From positions 1 through 7,710 of the forward strand of contig JAIUYC010000150.1 of the NCBI GenBank assembly GCA_020216575.1: a stretch of 7,710 nt of DNA, in the 5' to 3' direction. Below the pieces are notes generated by a model. The model ran no database searches, was not told the origin of the DNA, and worked only from the letters and a program-made list of their open reading frames with translations. Within the stretch, counting starts at the first letter, position 1. Each line of letters opens with the position of its first letter. The position numbers and the translations under genes were made by a program. Shown in pieces: positions 1 through 6,684 of the stretch. The DNA comes from Coleofasciculus sp. S288 (GTDB lineage Bacteria > Cyanobacteriota > Cyanobacteriia > Cyanobacteriales > Coleofasciculaceae).

Positions 1-159
1 ATAAGCGGACTCCGGAGACGGGGAGAGGGTTTGACAGCTTTGTTCTAAGTAATGAAATGTGCGATTTCAATGTACGTTAGCTTATCAAGTTGCGTTCATC
101 AATTTAGCTGATTCGCCAATAAGCCCCAAGCCAAATCTAGCTTGGCACAAGAAAGAGAT

Positions 160-198
160 CGCCCTCAAATCTGGACAAATCCAGTGAGAGGGCGTTTT
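160..198 (+). terminator. Rho-independent terminator
   Basis: The outer arms CGCCCTC (160-166) and GAGGGCG (188-194) pair perfectly over 7 bp. Inside them CTGGA (171-175) and TCCAG (180-184) pair over 5 bp around a CAAA loop. The outer stem is followed at once by TTTT (195-198) and then CATT. The T-run is only on the + strand side, so it would end transcription coming from a gene left of the window. The T-run is short, so termination may be partial. Confidence 0.55.
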
Positions 199-231
199 CA
201 TTGGTGGCTAGTACAAGCTGGTAGAAATAAC

Positions 232-289
232 CCACCAGTAAAAATTCTCCCCCAGCTCCCCCAGCCTCCCCTGCTCTCGTAACTGGTGG
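232..289. repeat. 8-bp inverted repeat around tandem C-rich 9-mers
   Basis: CCACCAGT (232-239) and ACTGGTGG (282-289) are perfect reverse complements separated by 42 bases. The loop carries two exact copies of CTCCCCCAG (247-255, 256-264) and a third degenerate copy (265-273). Strand-biased C-rich runs of this kind are common between cyanobacterial genes. The function is unknown. Confidence 0.5.
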
Positions 290-565
290 AAAACTGCTGC
301 TGAACTGGTCTAGCGCCTCAGCTCCAGGGTTGCCAAATGACGGATTCCCTAACAATTCTTGTTTTTTTCTAAAATTTGATGCAATATCTAAAGTTATGTT
401 TCTTCCCCCACTTGGGTGAAGCGTAAAACCTATCGCCTGCTGTAGGCTAAGTGCATCGCGACACAAGTCTGTTTTTGGTGTCGAAGACGTGAGAATTTTC
501 AGAACACCACAACACCCTCAAGTGTCTTAGCTGCTTACCCCGACTTTGCCTTGATATGTGAAACC

Positions 566-573
566 AAGAGGAA
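566..573 (+). promoter_or_regulatory. Ribosome binding site of the 580 gene
   Basis: AAGAGGAA ends six bases before the ATG at 580. This is a good Shine-Dalgarno match at normal spacing and is the best one in the window. It supports the ATG as the start and supports the small frame as a real gene. Confidence 0.6.
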
Positions 574-579
574 TTTGCA

Positions 580-819
580 ATGAGCCCAATCCGTGAAATT
601 GTTCAGCAAGCCATAATGACTGGTTATCTGACGGTGGAAGCAGAAAACCAATTGCGCCAGCTTTTATCGATGAAGTATGACTGGGAAGACTTTAGAGCGT
701 TCATCCGATTGCAACAAGAGGCAATGGAAGGTCGGGTAAGACAAGAATCTCGTGAACTAATAATATCTCAGTATCTTGAGTGCAGGGACTTGAGCCCAGA
801 CATGGCGATCGCCTCTTAG
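580..819 (+). CDS. Small conserved-type cyanobacterial protein, unknown function
   Basis: This 79-residue protein has no signal peptide, membrane segment or cysteine-based metal site (only one cysteine, near the end). It appears all-helical. An N-terminal helix runs through SPIREIVQQAI, a TGYLTVEAE turn leads into a second helix (about 20-31), and a KYDWEDF segment starts a third, long charged helix (about 35-65). The start-to-TGYLTVEAE pattern resembles a family of short hypothetical proteins that I recall being widespread in cyanobacteria; no function is established that I know of. A strong ribosome binding site precedes the ATG. The last residues (MAIAS and stop) are encoded by a HIP1 octamer at 805-812, so the extreme C-terminus may be lineage-specific. 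It stands alone, 241 bases before the next gene on the same strand. I am sure it is a gene but cannot assign a role. Confidence 0.8.
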   Translation: MSPIREIVQQAIMTGYLTVEAENQLRQLLSMKYDWEDFRAFIRLQQEAMEGRVRQESRELIISQYLECRDLSPDMAIAS

Positions 820-904
820 AATTGAGGACAAGCCTTGCATCGCAAACCTAAAAATGGACGTGGAGAGAGTGTAAGACCGAGTGGGAACACCTAGATTAAG
901 AGTC

Positions 905-966
905 GTAGGGCAGGTTTCACCTAGATATCTGCTTCCCACAGCTCAATCCAATAAACCTGCCCGTAC
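905..966. repeat. Palindromic intergenic repeat (MITE-like)
   Basis: GGGCAGGTTT (908-917) and AAACCTGCCC (953-962) are a perfect 10-bp inverted repeat. The pairing continues outward as GTA/TAC with one bulged G at 963. The 35-base loop contains GATATC. I recall repeats of the form GGGCGGGTTT...AAACCCGCCC with GATATC-type interiors scattered between genes in Nostoc-like genomes, so this is probably a member of such a dispersed family. The family assignment is from memory and unchecked. Confidence 0.55.
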
Positions 967-986
967 TCCAATCATTTGAGAACCGC

Positions 987-992
987 TATAGT
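987..992 (+). promoter_or_regulatory. Possible -10 element for the Nudix-like gene
   Basis: TATAGT matches five of six bases of the bacterial -10 consensus and lies 69 bases before the ATG at 1062. No good -35 box lies 16-18 bases upstream, because that position falls at the end of the palindromic repeat. Support is weak. Confidence 0.2.
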
Positions 993-1061
993 GCGATGTT
1001 TGCGAGCGCATTCAGGTATTCCTCTGGGGATAGTAGCATCTGACGAGTATTAACGACTCCT

Positions 1062-1601
1062 ATGAACCCCGAAGCTTGGCAATGCCGCGATCGCTTCCTA
1101 GAACTCCACTCGCCCTGGCTTACCCTAATCGGCGAGCATCTTAAAGATTCACAGGGACAGCTTCTACAGTACTGGCGGGTTGAGAAAGCTGACTCTGCGA
1201 TTATCCTGCCGATTCAAAACCAGCAGTTAATTTTACCCCCTCCAACTTACCGCCCTGGAGTAGGTGAACTCACTCTAGATTTTCCTGGCGGACGGGTTCC
1301 CTCAGCAGAGCAACCTCTTGCCGCCGCACTAGCCATCCTTCAGCGAGAGTTGGGTGTTCCAGAGGAGGCAATCGTCCGTCTCGTAGCTCTTAACAGCGAA
1401 GGTTGGGCAGTCAATAGTTCTTTCTCCAATCAAAAGCTTTACGGGTTTGTAGCGGAGTTGCACTCTACAGCCAAGGTTCCCTCAGACTTGCTTGGAGCCA
1501 CCTATCCTACTACTAAGGTAGGTATTCAATCTTTAGTTGATTCGCTAACCTGTTTGCAGTGTCGAGCTGTACTGTTGCAGTGGTGGTTGCTCAAATCCTA
1601 A
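1062..1601 (+). CDS. Nudix-fold protein with degenerate catalytic box
   Basis: This 179-residue cytoplasmic protein has the layout of ADP-ribose-pyrophosphatase-type Nudix proteins. An N-terminal beta region contains YWRVEKADSAIILPI (37-51), followed by a YRPGVGE segment (63-69), an FPGGRVP strand-loop (74-80) and then the Nudix helix. The canonical box G-x5-E-x7-R-E-U-x-E-E-x-G-U aligns without gaps from G77: G77 and E83 are kept, but the R-E pair is A91-I92 and the E-E pair is R95-E96, before L97-G98-V99. Most metal-binding acidic residues are therefore missing, and hydrolase activity is doubtful; a binding or regulatory role is possible. The second half (GWAVNSSFSNQKLYGFVAE, 114-132) looks well kept, which argues against a pseudogene. 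No strong ribosome binding site precedes the ATG. It is a lone gene between two intergenic regions. Confidence 0.82.
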   Translation: MNPEAWQCRDRFLELHSPWLTLIGEHLKDSQGQLLQYWRVEKADSAIILPIQNQQLILPPPTYRPGVGELTLDFPGGRVPSAEQPLAAALAILQRELGVPEEAIVRLVALNSEGWAVNSSFSNQKLYGFVAELHSTAKVPSDLLGATYPTTKVGIQSLVDSLTCLQCRAVLLQWWLLKS

Positions 1602-1659
1602 AGTTAATTGAATAACATCTAATTAATAGTCTTATTTTTGAACAAAATTCGCCCGCATT

Positions 1660-1686
1660 CCCCCATCCCCGCTTAGCAGGTGGGGG
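1660..1686 (+). repeat. G/C-rich hairpin after the Nudix-like gene
   Basis: CCCCCATC (1660-1667) pairs with GGTGGGGG (1679-1686) over 8 bp, with one T-G wobble and an 11-base loop. It lies 58 bases after the stop codon at 1601, so it could slow or end transcription of the Nudix-like gene, but no T-run follows. It could instead be the subterminal hairpin of a degraded IS200/IS605-type element; no transposase is present. Confidence 0.4.
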
Positions 1687-1688
1687 TT

Positions 1689-1793
1689 AGGGACTCGCGT
1701 CAACATAAAATACCAGCCAGACCATCTATATCAACAAAAAATCCAAAAACTGATTGATACATTATTAAACTGCGAGTCCCTTTGTTTTTCTCC
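1689..1793 (+). repeat. 10-bp inverted repeat spanning 93 bp, T-rich 3' flank
   Basis: AGGGACTCGC (1689-1698) and GCGAGTCCCT (1772-1781) are perfect reverse complements, separated by 73 AT-rich bases without obvious inner structure or coding potential. TTGTTTTTCTCC follows the right arm. Two readings fit: a short terminal-inverted-repeat element (MITE or IS remnant), or a long-looped terminator or structured RNA ending in a U-tract. Candidate flanking duplication is at most TT/TT, too short to decide. Confidence 0.4.
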
Positions 1794-1946
1794 TTGAAGA
1801 ATAGCGATTGATTGTGTCGTGACTAAAAACTTGCAGATGTTCAGCTACATTAGTCAACGTGTAATTCGTCTGAGAGCTGAGCAAGTATTGACAGTAATTT
1901 AGTGAGAGTCAAGGAGACCTGACATTAAATTTCTACCTCGACTTGA

Positions 1947-1969
1947 GATTATCATAATTAGGCATAATC
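1947..1969. promoter_or_regulatory. Interrupted dyad, possible operator
   Basis: GATTAT (1947-1952) and ATAATC (1964-1969) form a 6-bp dyad with an 11-base spacer, about 180 bases before the NOS start. The symmetry is what a dimeric regulator would bind, but AT-rich dyads of this length arise by chance and I recognise no regulator motif. Confidence 0.2.
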
Positions 1970-2053
1970 AGTTTATCTTTGCCAAGCTAGGGAATGTCAG
2001 ACTTTCTATCACTATATTTAGCTTGCTTGCCCAAGTCCTGTTATATTCACTGT

Positions 2054-2082
2054 TTGAACTTTTATCAGCCTTGGGATAGATT
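2054..2082 (+). promoter_or_regulatory. nos: Candidate promoter of the NOS gene
   Basis: TTGAAC (2054-2059) and TAGATT (2077-2082) each match four of six consensus bases and are exactly 17 bases apart. Transcription would start near 2089. That leaves almost no leader before the GTG at 2097 but about 58 bases before the ATG at 2148, which favours the ATG as the real start. Matches this weak are common in AT-rich DNA. Confidence 0.25.
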
Positions 2083-2147
2083 ACAATTAGGGCTTTGTGT
2101 ATATTTCACAACTCTCCGCGTCTCTCTGCTCCTTCCCAATCGATAAG

Positions 2148-5100
2148 ATGCTTGATTTTCAAATCCTTAACAGTGAGCGGATTATTCATCTGACTGAAGT
2201 GTCTGCCACTAATTTTCCTATTTCCAGTCACTACAAGTATAAGTGCCGAGTGCAGATTGCATCTTCAGGAGATGCAATCTTGTTGGAACGAGATTTGTTT
2301 GCTCGGATGCAGCCAAGTTGGTTGCTGGAGCTGAAAAACAAGGGGGATTGCACGATCGCAATCACGTTTTGCTGTCGAGAGGGAGATATTACGCATCCCT
2401 GGCAGGATGTTGGAACCGTAACCTTCAACACCCACGAGTACCTGAACGACGATCCCAAAGGGAACGGCAAAGCCGTACGCAATGCCGACCTAGAGTTTCC
2501 CATCACGACTTGGGAACAAGCACCGCAGCTCAAGCTGAAAGTACGCTTGACCGAAAGTACCAGTGAAGGTGGTAGCAGCGCGGTGACAGTGTTCAGCAAG
2601 CAGAATGGCTCTCGTCGCCGGACTCAAGGTACAGCAGAACCAGTAGAGGTGGAGCTGCCTGAACCCACACCACTGACGCCGCAGGACGAAGTGATCATCA
2701 AGGATGTTTGGAACAAGCTGCGGGCGTGGAAAGAATTGCAGATGGAGAAATTCCTCAAGCGGATGCTGTTGGAAGAGCCAGAGCTTGAGTATCTATTTGG
2801 GGAAGCGATCGACAGCGCTAGCGACTTTTTCTATGAGTTATTTGACTGTGCCATCCACCAGCTTCAACCAGAAACGCAAGTGATTGTGGGCGAACCTTTA
2901 ATGGGAGTGCCACCGGAAAAAGGGGATGGATTTGAGACGATTGAAGACTATGGCAGGTTATTTGCGGATGTGGGGATGCGTCTTGAGCATTGGGTGAAGG
3001 CGCGGCAAGTGTGGATGTGGATGCTGCCCTCAATTCCGTATTTGGAAGACTACGATCGCGAGGATTTGCAAAAAGGCGCAAACTCTGCCCTCTACAAGTT
3101 CTTCAATACCCATGTAATTCTGCCTATGGCGGAAGCACTCCAGCGATATGAAAACGCTTTGCCGCCGGAAATGCTGCAACAAATGGCAGATTGCTGGGAA
3201 GTGTTTAGCCAAAACAAGCAGCAGATGGGGCTTGAGTTCTACCAAATATTGTTTGAAAAATATCCATTTGTCTTACCCATTTTTGGACGGGCAGATATGG
3301 ATTATCTCTCGCTGCACCTGTTTCAGGCAGTGGAATTTTTGGTGCGCTGTCTACGGAGTGGCAGCAGTGAGGAGATGCTGCAAGAGCTACGGTTTTTGGG
3401 ACAGGTTCACAGCTTTGCACAAGTGCCTTCCTGCGCCTATCCTGCCATCTCTGACTCAATGTTTGTTCTGTTTGAGAAATATCTGCCCAACTTCACCCCA
3501 GAACTGCGGCAGGCGTGGCAGATTCTGTTCGATCGCGTGGTCAACGTGATCAAGCTACCCATGCTCAACCAGGAGCGATTGCTCAAGAAAGCCAAGCAGT
3601 TCCTCGATCTGATTTCTGGTGAACAAGCCTGGGAACCGGAGGACAAAGAGCGGCGCTGGAAAGAAATTCGCGAGGAAGTGAAAGCGACTGGAACCTATAC
3701 CCATACTTATGAAGAACTGGCATACGGGGCGCAGGTGGCGTGGCGTAATGCCTCCAAGTGCGTCGGACGGATTGCCTGGAACAACATGATGATACGCGAT
3801 CGCCGTCATGTCACTGAGCCAGATGAAATGTTCCGGGAGTGCCAGGAACACGTTCAGTTTGCGACAAATGGCGGCAATTTGCAGATTACCATGACCGTCT
3901 TTCGTCCCAAACTCCCCAAAGAGCGCTGGGGTCTACGCTTCTGGAATTCCCAACTCTACCGCTATGCTGCCTACAAACAACCTGATGGCAGCGTTCTAGG
4001 CGATCCAGCTAACCTGGCATTGACCAACGCCATCATCAAATTTGGCTGGCAACCGCCCGAACCACGTAGCGCCTATGATATTTTGCCGCTGGTGATTGAG
4101 GTTCCCGGTCAGGAGCCAAAGATGTATCACTGGCGGCCCGAAGAAGTGCTGGAAGTGCATATTGAACATCCCACCATTCCAGAGTTTAAAGACATCGGGA
4201 TGCGTTGGTACGCCATTCCTGCCATTAGTAACTTCTCCGTTCACATTGGTGGCATCCATTACGGCTGTATCCCCTTCAACGGCTGGTACATGGATACCGA
4301 AATCATGCGAGATTTCCTGGATGAGTACCGCTACAACAAGATGGAGGAGATTGCTAAAGTCCTGAAGCTAGACACTAGCTCTGAGCAAACCCTGTGGCGC
4401 GATCGCGTGGCGCTAGAACTCAACATTGCCATCCTGCATTCCTTCCAGAAAACAAAGGTGACGATGGTCGATCACCAAACTGCGTCTCGCCAGTTTTTAA
4501 CCCACGATTTGCGCGAGAAGAAAGCCGGACGCGAATGCCCTGGCGACTATGGCTGGGTAGTTCCCGCCGCAGGCGGCAGTGCTTGCCCGGTGTGGCATCA
4601 CCAGATGCGGGATTTTTACCTGGAACCTGCCTATCATCATGCCGCCGATCGCTGGGATGTGGAAGATGGTATTGATTTAGAGCAATTCACTGCGGCAAGG
4701 GATGAAGACGGTGATAAGCGCGATCGCATTCTGATTCTCTATGCCTCTGAAACAGGAACCGCCGAAGGGTTTGCCCGCAAAGCCGCCCGTCAGTTGCAGC
4801 AATTCCGTCCGAAGGTCATGGCGCTGGATGAATATATGGTTGATTCCCTCGCCTCGGAAAAGCTGTTATTGGTTGTCACATCAACCTTCGGCAATGGCGA
4901 AATGCCAAGTAACGGCAAGCGCTTTCTGCAATGGGTGAAACAACAGCCTGCGGGAGCGCTCGACGGCTTAAACTACTCCGTGTTGGGGATTGGTAGCACG
5001 GTGTATGAAAAATTCTGCGCGGCTGGCATGGCGGTCGATAAAGCCTTGGCGAAAGCAGGAGCGAACTGTGCTGTACCCCTCCATAAAGGTGATGAAATTA

Positions 5101-6611
5101 AAGGTCAGGCGGATACCTTTAAGCAGTGGTTAGGCTTAATTTCCCGTGTACTCGGTGCAGACGAAACAGCAGGTAACGCGACCCATTCTACTGCTCCTAA
5201 ACTTACCGTTACTGTCCTAAATGAAGCAGAAGCGGCAACCATTGCACCTGTGCAAGTCAGTGGTGATCGCGGCGTTGAAGTTCCCATTCTTGCCAACGAT
5301 GAACTGCTCAAAGAAGTCATCCCTGGTAGCCGTTCTACTCGCTATATTGTCTTTGATATTGCTGGAACCGATTTGCAGTATGAAACAGGGGATCATGTGG
5401 CGGTTCATCCCTGCAATCCATCAGAACTGGTGAACCGCCTCTGCGATCGCATCGGTGTGACGGCGAATATGTATTTTACGGCGAACTACGTCAATCCAGA
5501 CGGCACAACCACCGACGATCAGCCCCCGGTTGCGGTTCCGACTACCGTAGGTCAACTGCTCTGTGAAGAATTGGATCTGTCATTACGGGAACCCTTCAAC
5601 GATCTGCTGGCTTATCTGTATTCATCCGCCCAGAATCCCCAAGATAAACAACGCCTGGAAGTCTGGCTAGAGATTCTGCGGCAGGGTGATGACAATCCCG
5701 ATGCCATGACGCTCAAGAAAACTATCTCTGATAATTTCATGAGCGTTGCCGATTTGTTTGATGAATTTCCTTCGGCAACGATTACGCTGGAAGCGCTGTT
5801 AGAATTGCTGCCCAAGCAAAAGCCGCGCCTCTATTCCATCTCGTCCTGTCCGTTGCTGCATCCTGACAAAATTCAAGTGACAATCGGCGTGCTGCAAATT
5901 ACTACTGATGCTGGTAAAGTGCGTCAGGGGTTGTGTTCCAACTATCTAGCCGGACTACAACCTGGCTCAAACGTTCGCATTGGGGTTCGCACCTCTGGCT
6001 TCCGTCCCCCTGCCGATCCGCAAGCACCGATGTTAATGGTCGGTCCCGGTACAGGCGTATCGCCACTCATTGCCTTCCTGCAATACCGGGAAGCGTTACA
6101 GAAACAGGGTACGACCTTAGGCGAGGCGTGTCTGTATTTTGGCTGTCGCAATCACAGTGATTTTCTGTATGGCGAACAACTGGCATCCTGGCAAAATCAG
6201 GGCGTGTTGACCGATTTGCAAGTGGCTTTCTCCCGTCTCACCGACAAGAAAGTCTACGTGCAAGGCTTAATGCACGAAAACGCGCAAGCCTTGTGGCAGT
6301 TACTCAGCCATCCGCAATGTCATTACTACGTCTGTGGTGATGCCAAGATGGCAGATGACGTGTTTGAGGTGTTTATGGCGATCGCCAAAACCGAGGGTAA
6401 ACTCTCTCACATTGAAGTCGTCGAATTTTTCGACAAGATGAAGCAAGAAAAACGCTTTCATAGCGATGTGTGGGGTATACAGTTAAACTTCAAACAAGCC
6501 ATCCAACAGGTGCAAAAAGATAACTACTCTAAAGCTGAAAAGTGGCTGGAGCGGGTGAAACAGCCTACCGAGAAATTATCGGCTGAGAAAAGCCAACCAG
6601 TCGTGGTTTAA
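2148..6611 (+). CDS. nos: Globin-containing nitric oxide synthase, oxygenase-reductase fusion
   Basis: This 1,487-residue cytoplasmic enzyme should oxidise L-arginine to citrulline and NO with NADPH and O2. Numbering is from ATG 2148. Residues 1-142 form an unrecognised beta-rich domain; 143-175 a Pro/Glu/Arg linker. Residues 176-335 are globin-like but have Leu279 where the proximal His belongs; 338-473 form a globin with B10-region Tyr365 and proximal His421 (LGQVH). The NOS oxygenase (about 498-836) has Trp532, heme ligand Cys538 (WRNASKC), and substrate-binding Glu718 (GWYMDTE). Its pterin pocket has Arg721, Tyr801, Trp803 and Trp816. No Zn-binding Cys pair is visible. An acidic linker (837-859) replaces the calmodulin helix. 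The FMN domain (860-1001) has SETGT and [11 protein letters not shown] binding shows RLYSISS (1227-1233) and GLCSNYL (1261-1267). NADPH binding shows GPGTGVSP (1299-1306), FGCRN and YVCGD. DVWG (to 1443) precedes a 44-residue tail. The frame stays open in frame to GTG 2097; I prefer the ATG because the extra 17 residues look like low-complexity intergenic DNA. The architecture matches Synechococcus PCC 7335 NOS from memory. Confidence 0.96.
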   Translation: MLDFQILNSERIIHLTEVSATNFPISSHYKYKCRVQIASSGDAILLERDLFARMQPSWLLELKNKGDCTIAITFCCREGDITHPWQDVGTVTFNTHEYLNDDPKGNGKAVRNADLEFPITTWEQAPQLKLKVRLTESTSEGGSSAVTVFSKQNGSRRRTQGTAEPVEVELPEPTPLTPQDEVIIKDVWNKLRAWKELQMEKFLKRMLLEEPELEYLFGEAIDSASDFFYELFDCAIHQLQPETQVIVGEPLMGVPPEKGDGFETIEDYGRLFADVGMRLEHWVKARQVWMWMLPSIPYLEDYDREDLQKGANSALYKFFNTHVILPMAEALQRYENALPPEMLQQMADCWEVFSQNKQQMGLEFYQILFEKYPFVLPIFGRADMDYLSLHLFQAVEFLVRCLRSGSSEEMLQELRFLGQVHSFAQVPSCAYPAISDSMFVLFEKYLPNFTPELRQAWQILFDRVVNVIKLPMLNQERLLKKAKQFLDLISGEQAWEPEDKERRWKEIREEVKATGTYTHTYEELAYGAQVAWRNASKCVGRIAWNNMMIRDRRHVTEPDEMFRECQEHVQFATNGGNLQITMTVFRPKLPKERWGLRFWNSQLYRYAAYKQPDGSVLGDPANLALTNAIIKFGWQPPEPRSAYDILPLVIEVPGQEPKMYHWRPEEVLEVHIEHPTIPEFKDIGMRWYAIPAISNFSVHIGGIHYGCIPFNGWYMDTEIMRDFLDEYRYNKMEEIAKVLKLDTSSEQTLWRDRVALELNIAILHSFQKTKVTMVDHQTASRQFLTHDLREKKAGRECPGDYGWVVPAAGGSACPVWHHQMRDFYLEPAYHHAADRWDVEDGIDLEQFTAARDEDGDKRDRILILYASETGTAEGFARKAARQLQQFRPKVMALDEYMVDSLASEKLLLVVTSTFGNGEMPSNGKRFLQWVKQQPAGALDGLNYSVLGIGSTVYEKFCAAGMAVDKALAKAGANCAVPLHKGDEIKGQADTFKQWLGLISRVLGADETAGNATHSTAPKLTVTVLNEAEAATIAPVQVSGDRGVEVPILANDELLKEVIPGSRSTRYIVFDIAGTDLQYETGDHVAVHPCNPSELVNRLCDRIGVTANMYFTANYVNPDGTTTDDQPPVAVPTTVGQLLCEELDLSLREPFNDLLAYLYSSAQNPQDKQRLEVWLEILRQGDDNPDAMTLKKTISDNFMSVADLFDEFPSATITLEALLELLPKQKPRLYSISSCPLLHPDKIQVTIGVLQITTDAGKVRQGLCSNYLAGLQPGSNVRIGVRTSGFRPPADPQAPMLMVGPGTGVSPLIAFLQYREALQKQGTTLGEACLYFGCRNHSDFLYGEQLASWQNQGVLTDLQVAFSRLTDKKVYVQGLMHENAQALWQLLSHPQCHYYVCGDAKMADDVFEVFMAIAKTEGKLSHIEVVEFFDKMKQEKRFHSDVWGIQLNFKQAIQQVQKDNYSKAEKWLERVKQPTEKLSAEKSQPVVV

Positions 6612-6627
6612 TCAAGCAAATTGCAAC

Positions 6628-6684
6628 ATGGAGAGTATGAACAGCACAAGCATGAAAAATTTAGAACAAGCTCATGAACAGTAG
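6628..6684 (+). CDS. Possible 18-codon leader peptide between NOS and lipoprotein
   Basis: An ATG at 6628 (alternative in-frame ATG at 6637) opens 18 codons ending in TAG at 6682-6684, overlapping the lipoprotein start at 6674 in another frame. The overlap could couple translation of the lipoprotein gene, whose own start has only a weak ribosome binding site. The peptide is polar with no recognisable motif, and ATGAACAG occurs both at 6637 and 6674, so it may be a chance product of that duplication. Confidence 0.12.
   Translation: MESMNSTSMKNLEQAHEQ

Larger units (their letters stand above)
1..579. other. Intergenic region without a convincing gene
   Basis: I see no supported coding region here. 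The first bases may be the tail of an upstream gene or intergenic DNA; short open stretches run off the left edge in two forward frames (to stops at about 46-48 and 78-80), but neither has recognisable content. The region holds a terminator hairpin (160-198), a C-rich 9-bp repeat patch inside an 8-bp inverted repeat (232-289), a 6-bp inverted repeat CCAAGC/GCTTGG (126-145) and a 6-bp inverted repeat CGACAC/GTGTCG (459-483). The last 100 bases should hold the promoter of the small gene at 580, but I cannot point to a good -35/-10 pair. Confidence 0.6.
1602..2147. other. Long AT-rich intergenic region upstream of NOS
   Basis: No supported gene lies here. The first part holds a G/C hairpin (1660-1686) and an inverted repeat spanning 1689-1781. 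The rest is AT-rich and includes an interrupted dyad GATTAT-N11-ATAATC (1947-1969), a 7-bp inverted repeat CAAGCTA/TAGCTTG (1983-2025) and a weak promoter-like pair just before the NOS gene. I found no NtcA box (GTA-N8-TAC) and no convincing FNR box by eye. Confidence 0.6.
805..6385. repeat. Seven HIP1 octamers (GCGATCGC)
   Basis: Perfect copies start at 805, 1087, 3796, 4399, 4720, 5443 and 6378, about one per 1.1 kb and far above chance for an 8-mer. HIP1 over-representation is a hallmark of many cyanobacterial genomes. Five copies lie inside the NOS gene, so that gene has been resident long enough to share the genome's signature. The coordinates here span first to last copy. Confidence 0.9.

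Noticed and set aside
137..466. 109-codon frame on the minus strand
   Set aside because: It reads through the terminator hairpin at 160-198 and the C-rich repeat patch, which gives its Gly/Ala/Glu run. It has no recognisable domain and looks like a chance frame in intergenic DNA.
757..939. 60-codon frame on the minus strand
   Set aside because: It overlaps the well-supported gene at 580-819 and crosses one arm of the palindromic repeat; no recognisable content.
1753..1768. FNR-like half site TTGAT with a poor second half
   Set aside because: The second half reads TATTAA rather than ATCAA, and it lies inside the 1689-1781 inverted repeat, far from the NOS start.
1888..1893. Perfect TTGACA, taken as a -35 box for NOS
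   Set aside because: No -10-like hexamer lies 16-18 bases downstream (AAGGAG there). The same applies to TTGACA at 31-36.
4656..4724. Calmodulin-binding helix as in animal NOS
   Set aside because: The segment is short and acidic, without the basic hydrophobic helix; no calmodulin-type site is visible.
2243..5433. Several long frames inside the NOS gene on both strands
   Set aside because: They are shadows of the NOS coding frame, which has continuous domain-level support in its own frame; none of the shadow products resembles a protein family.
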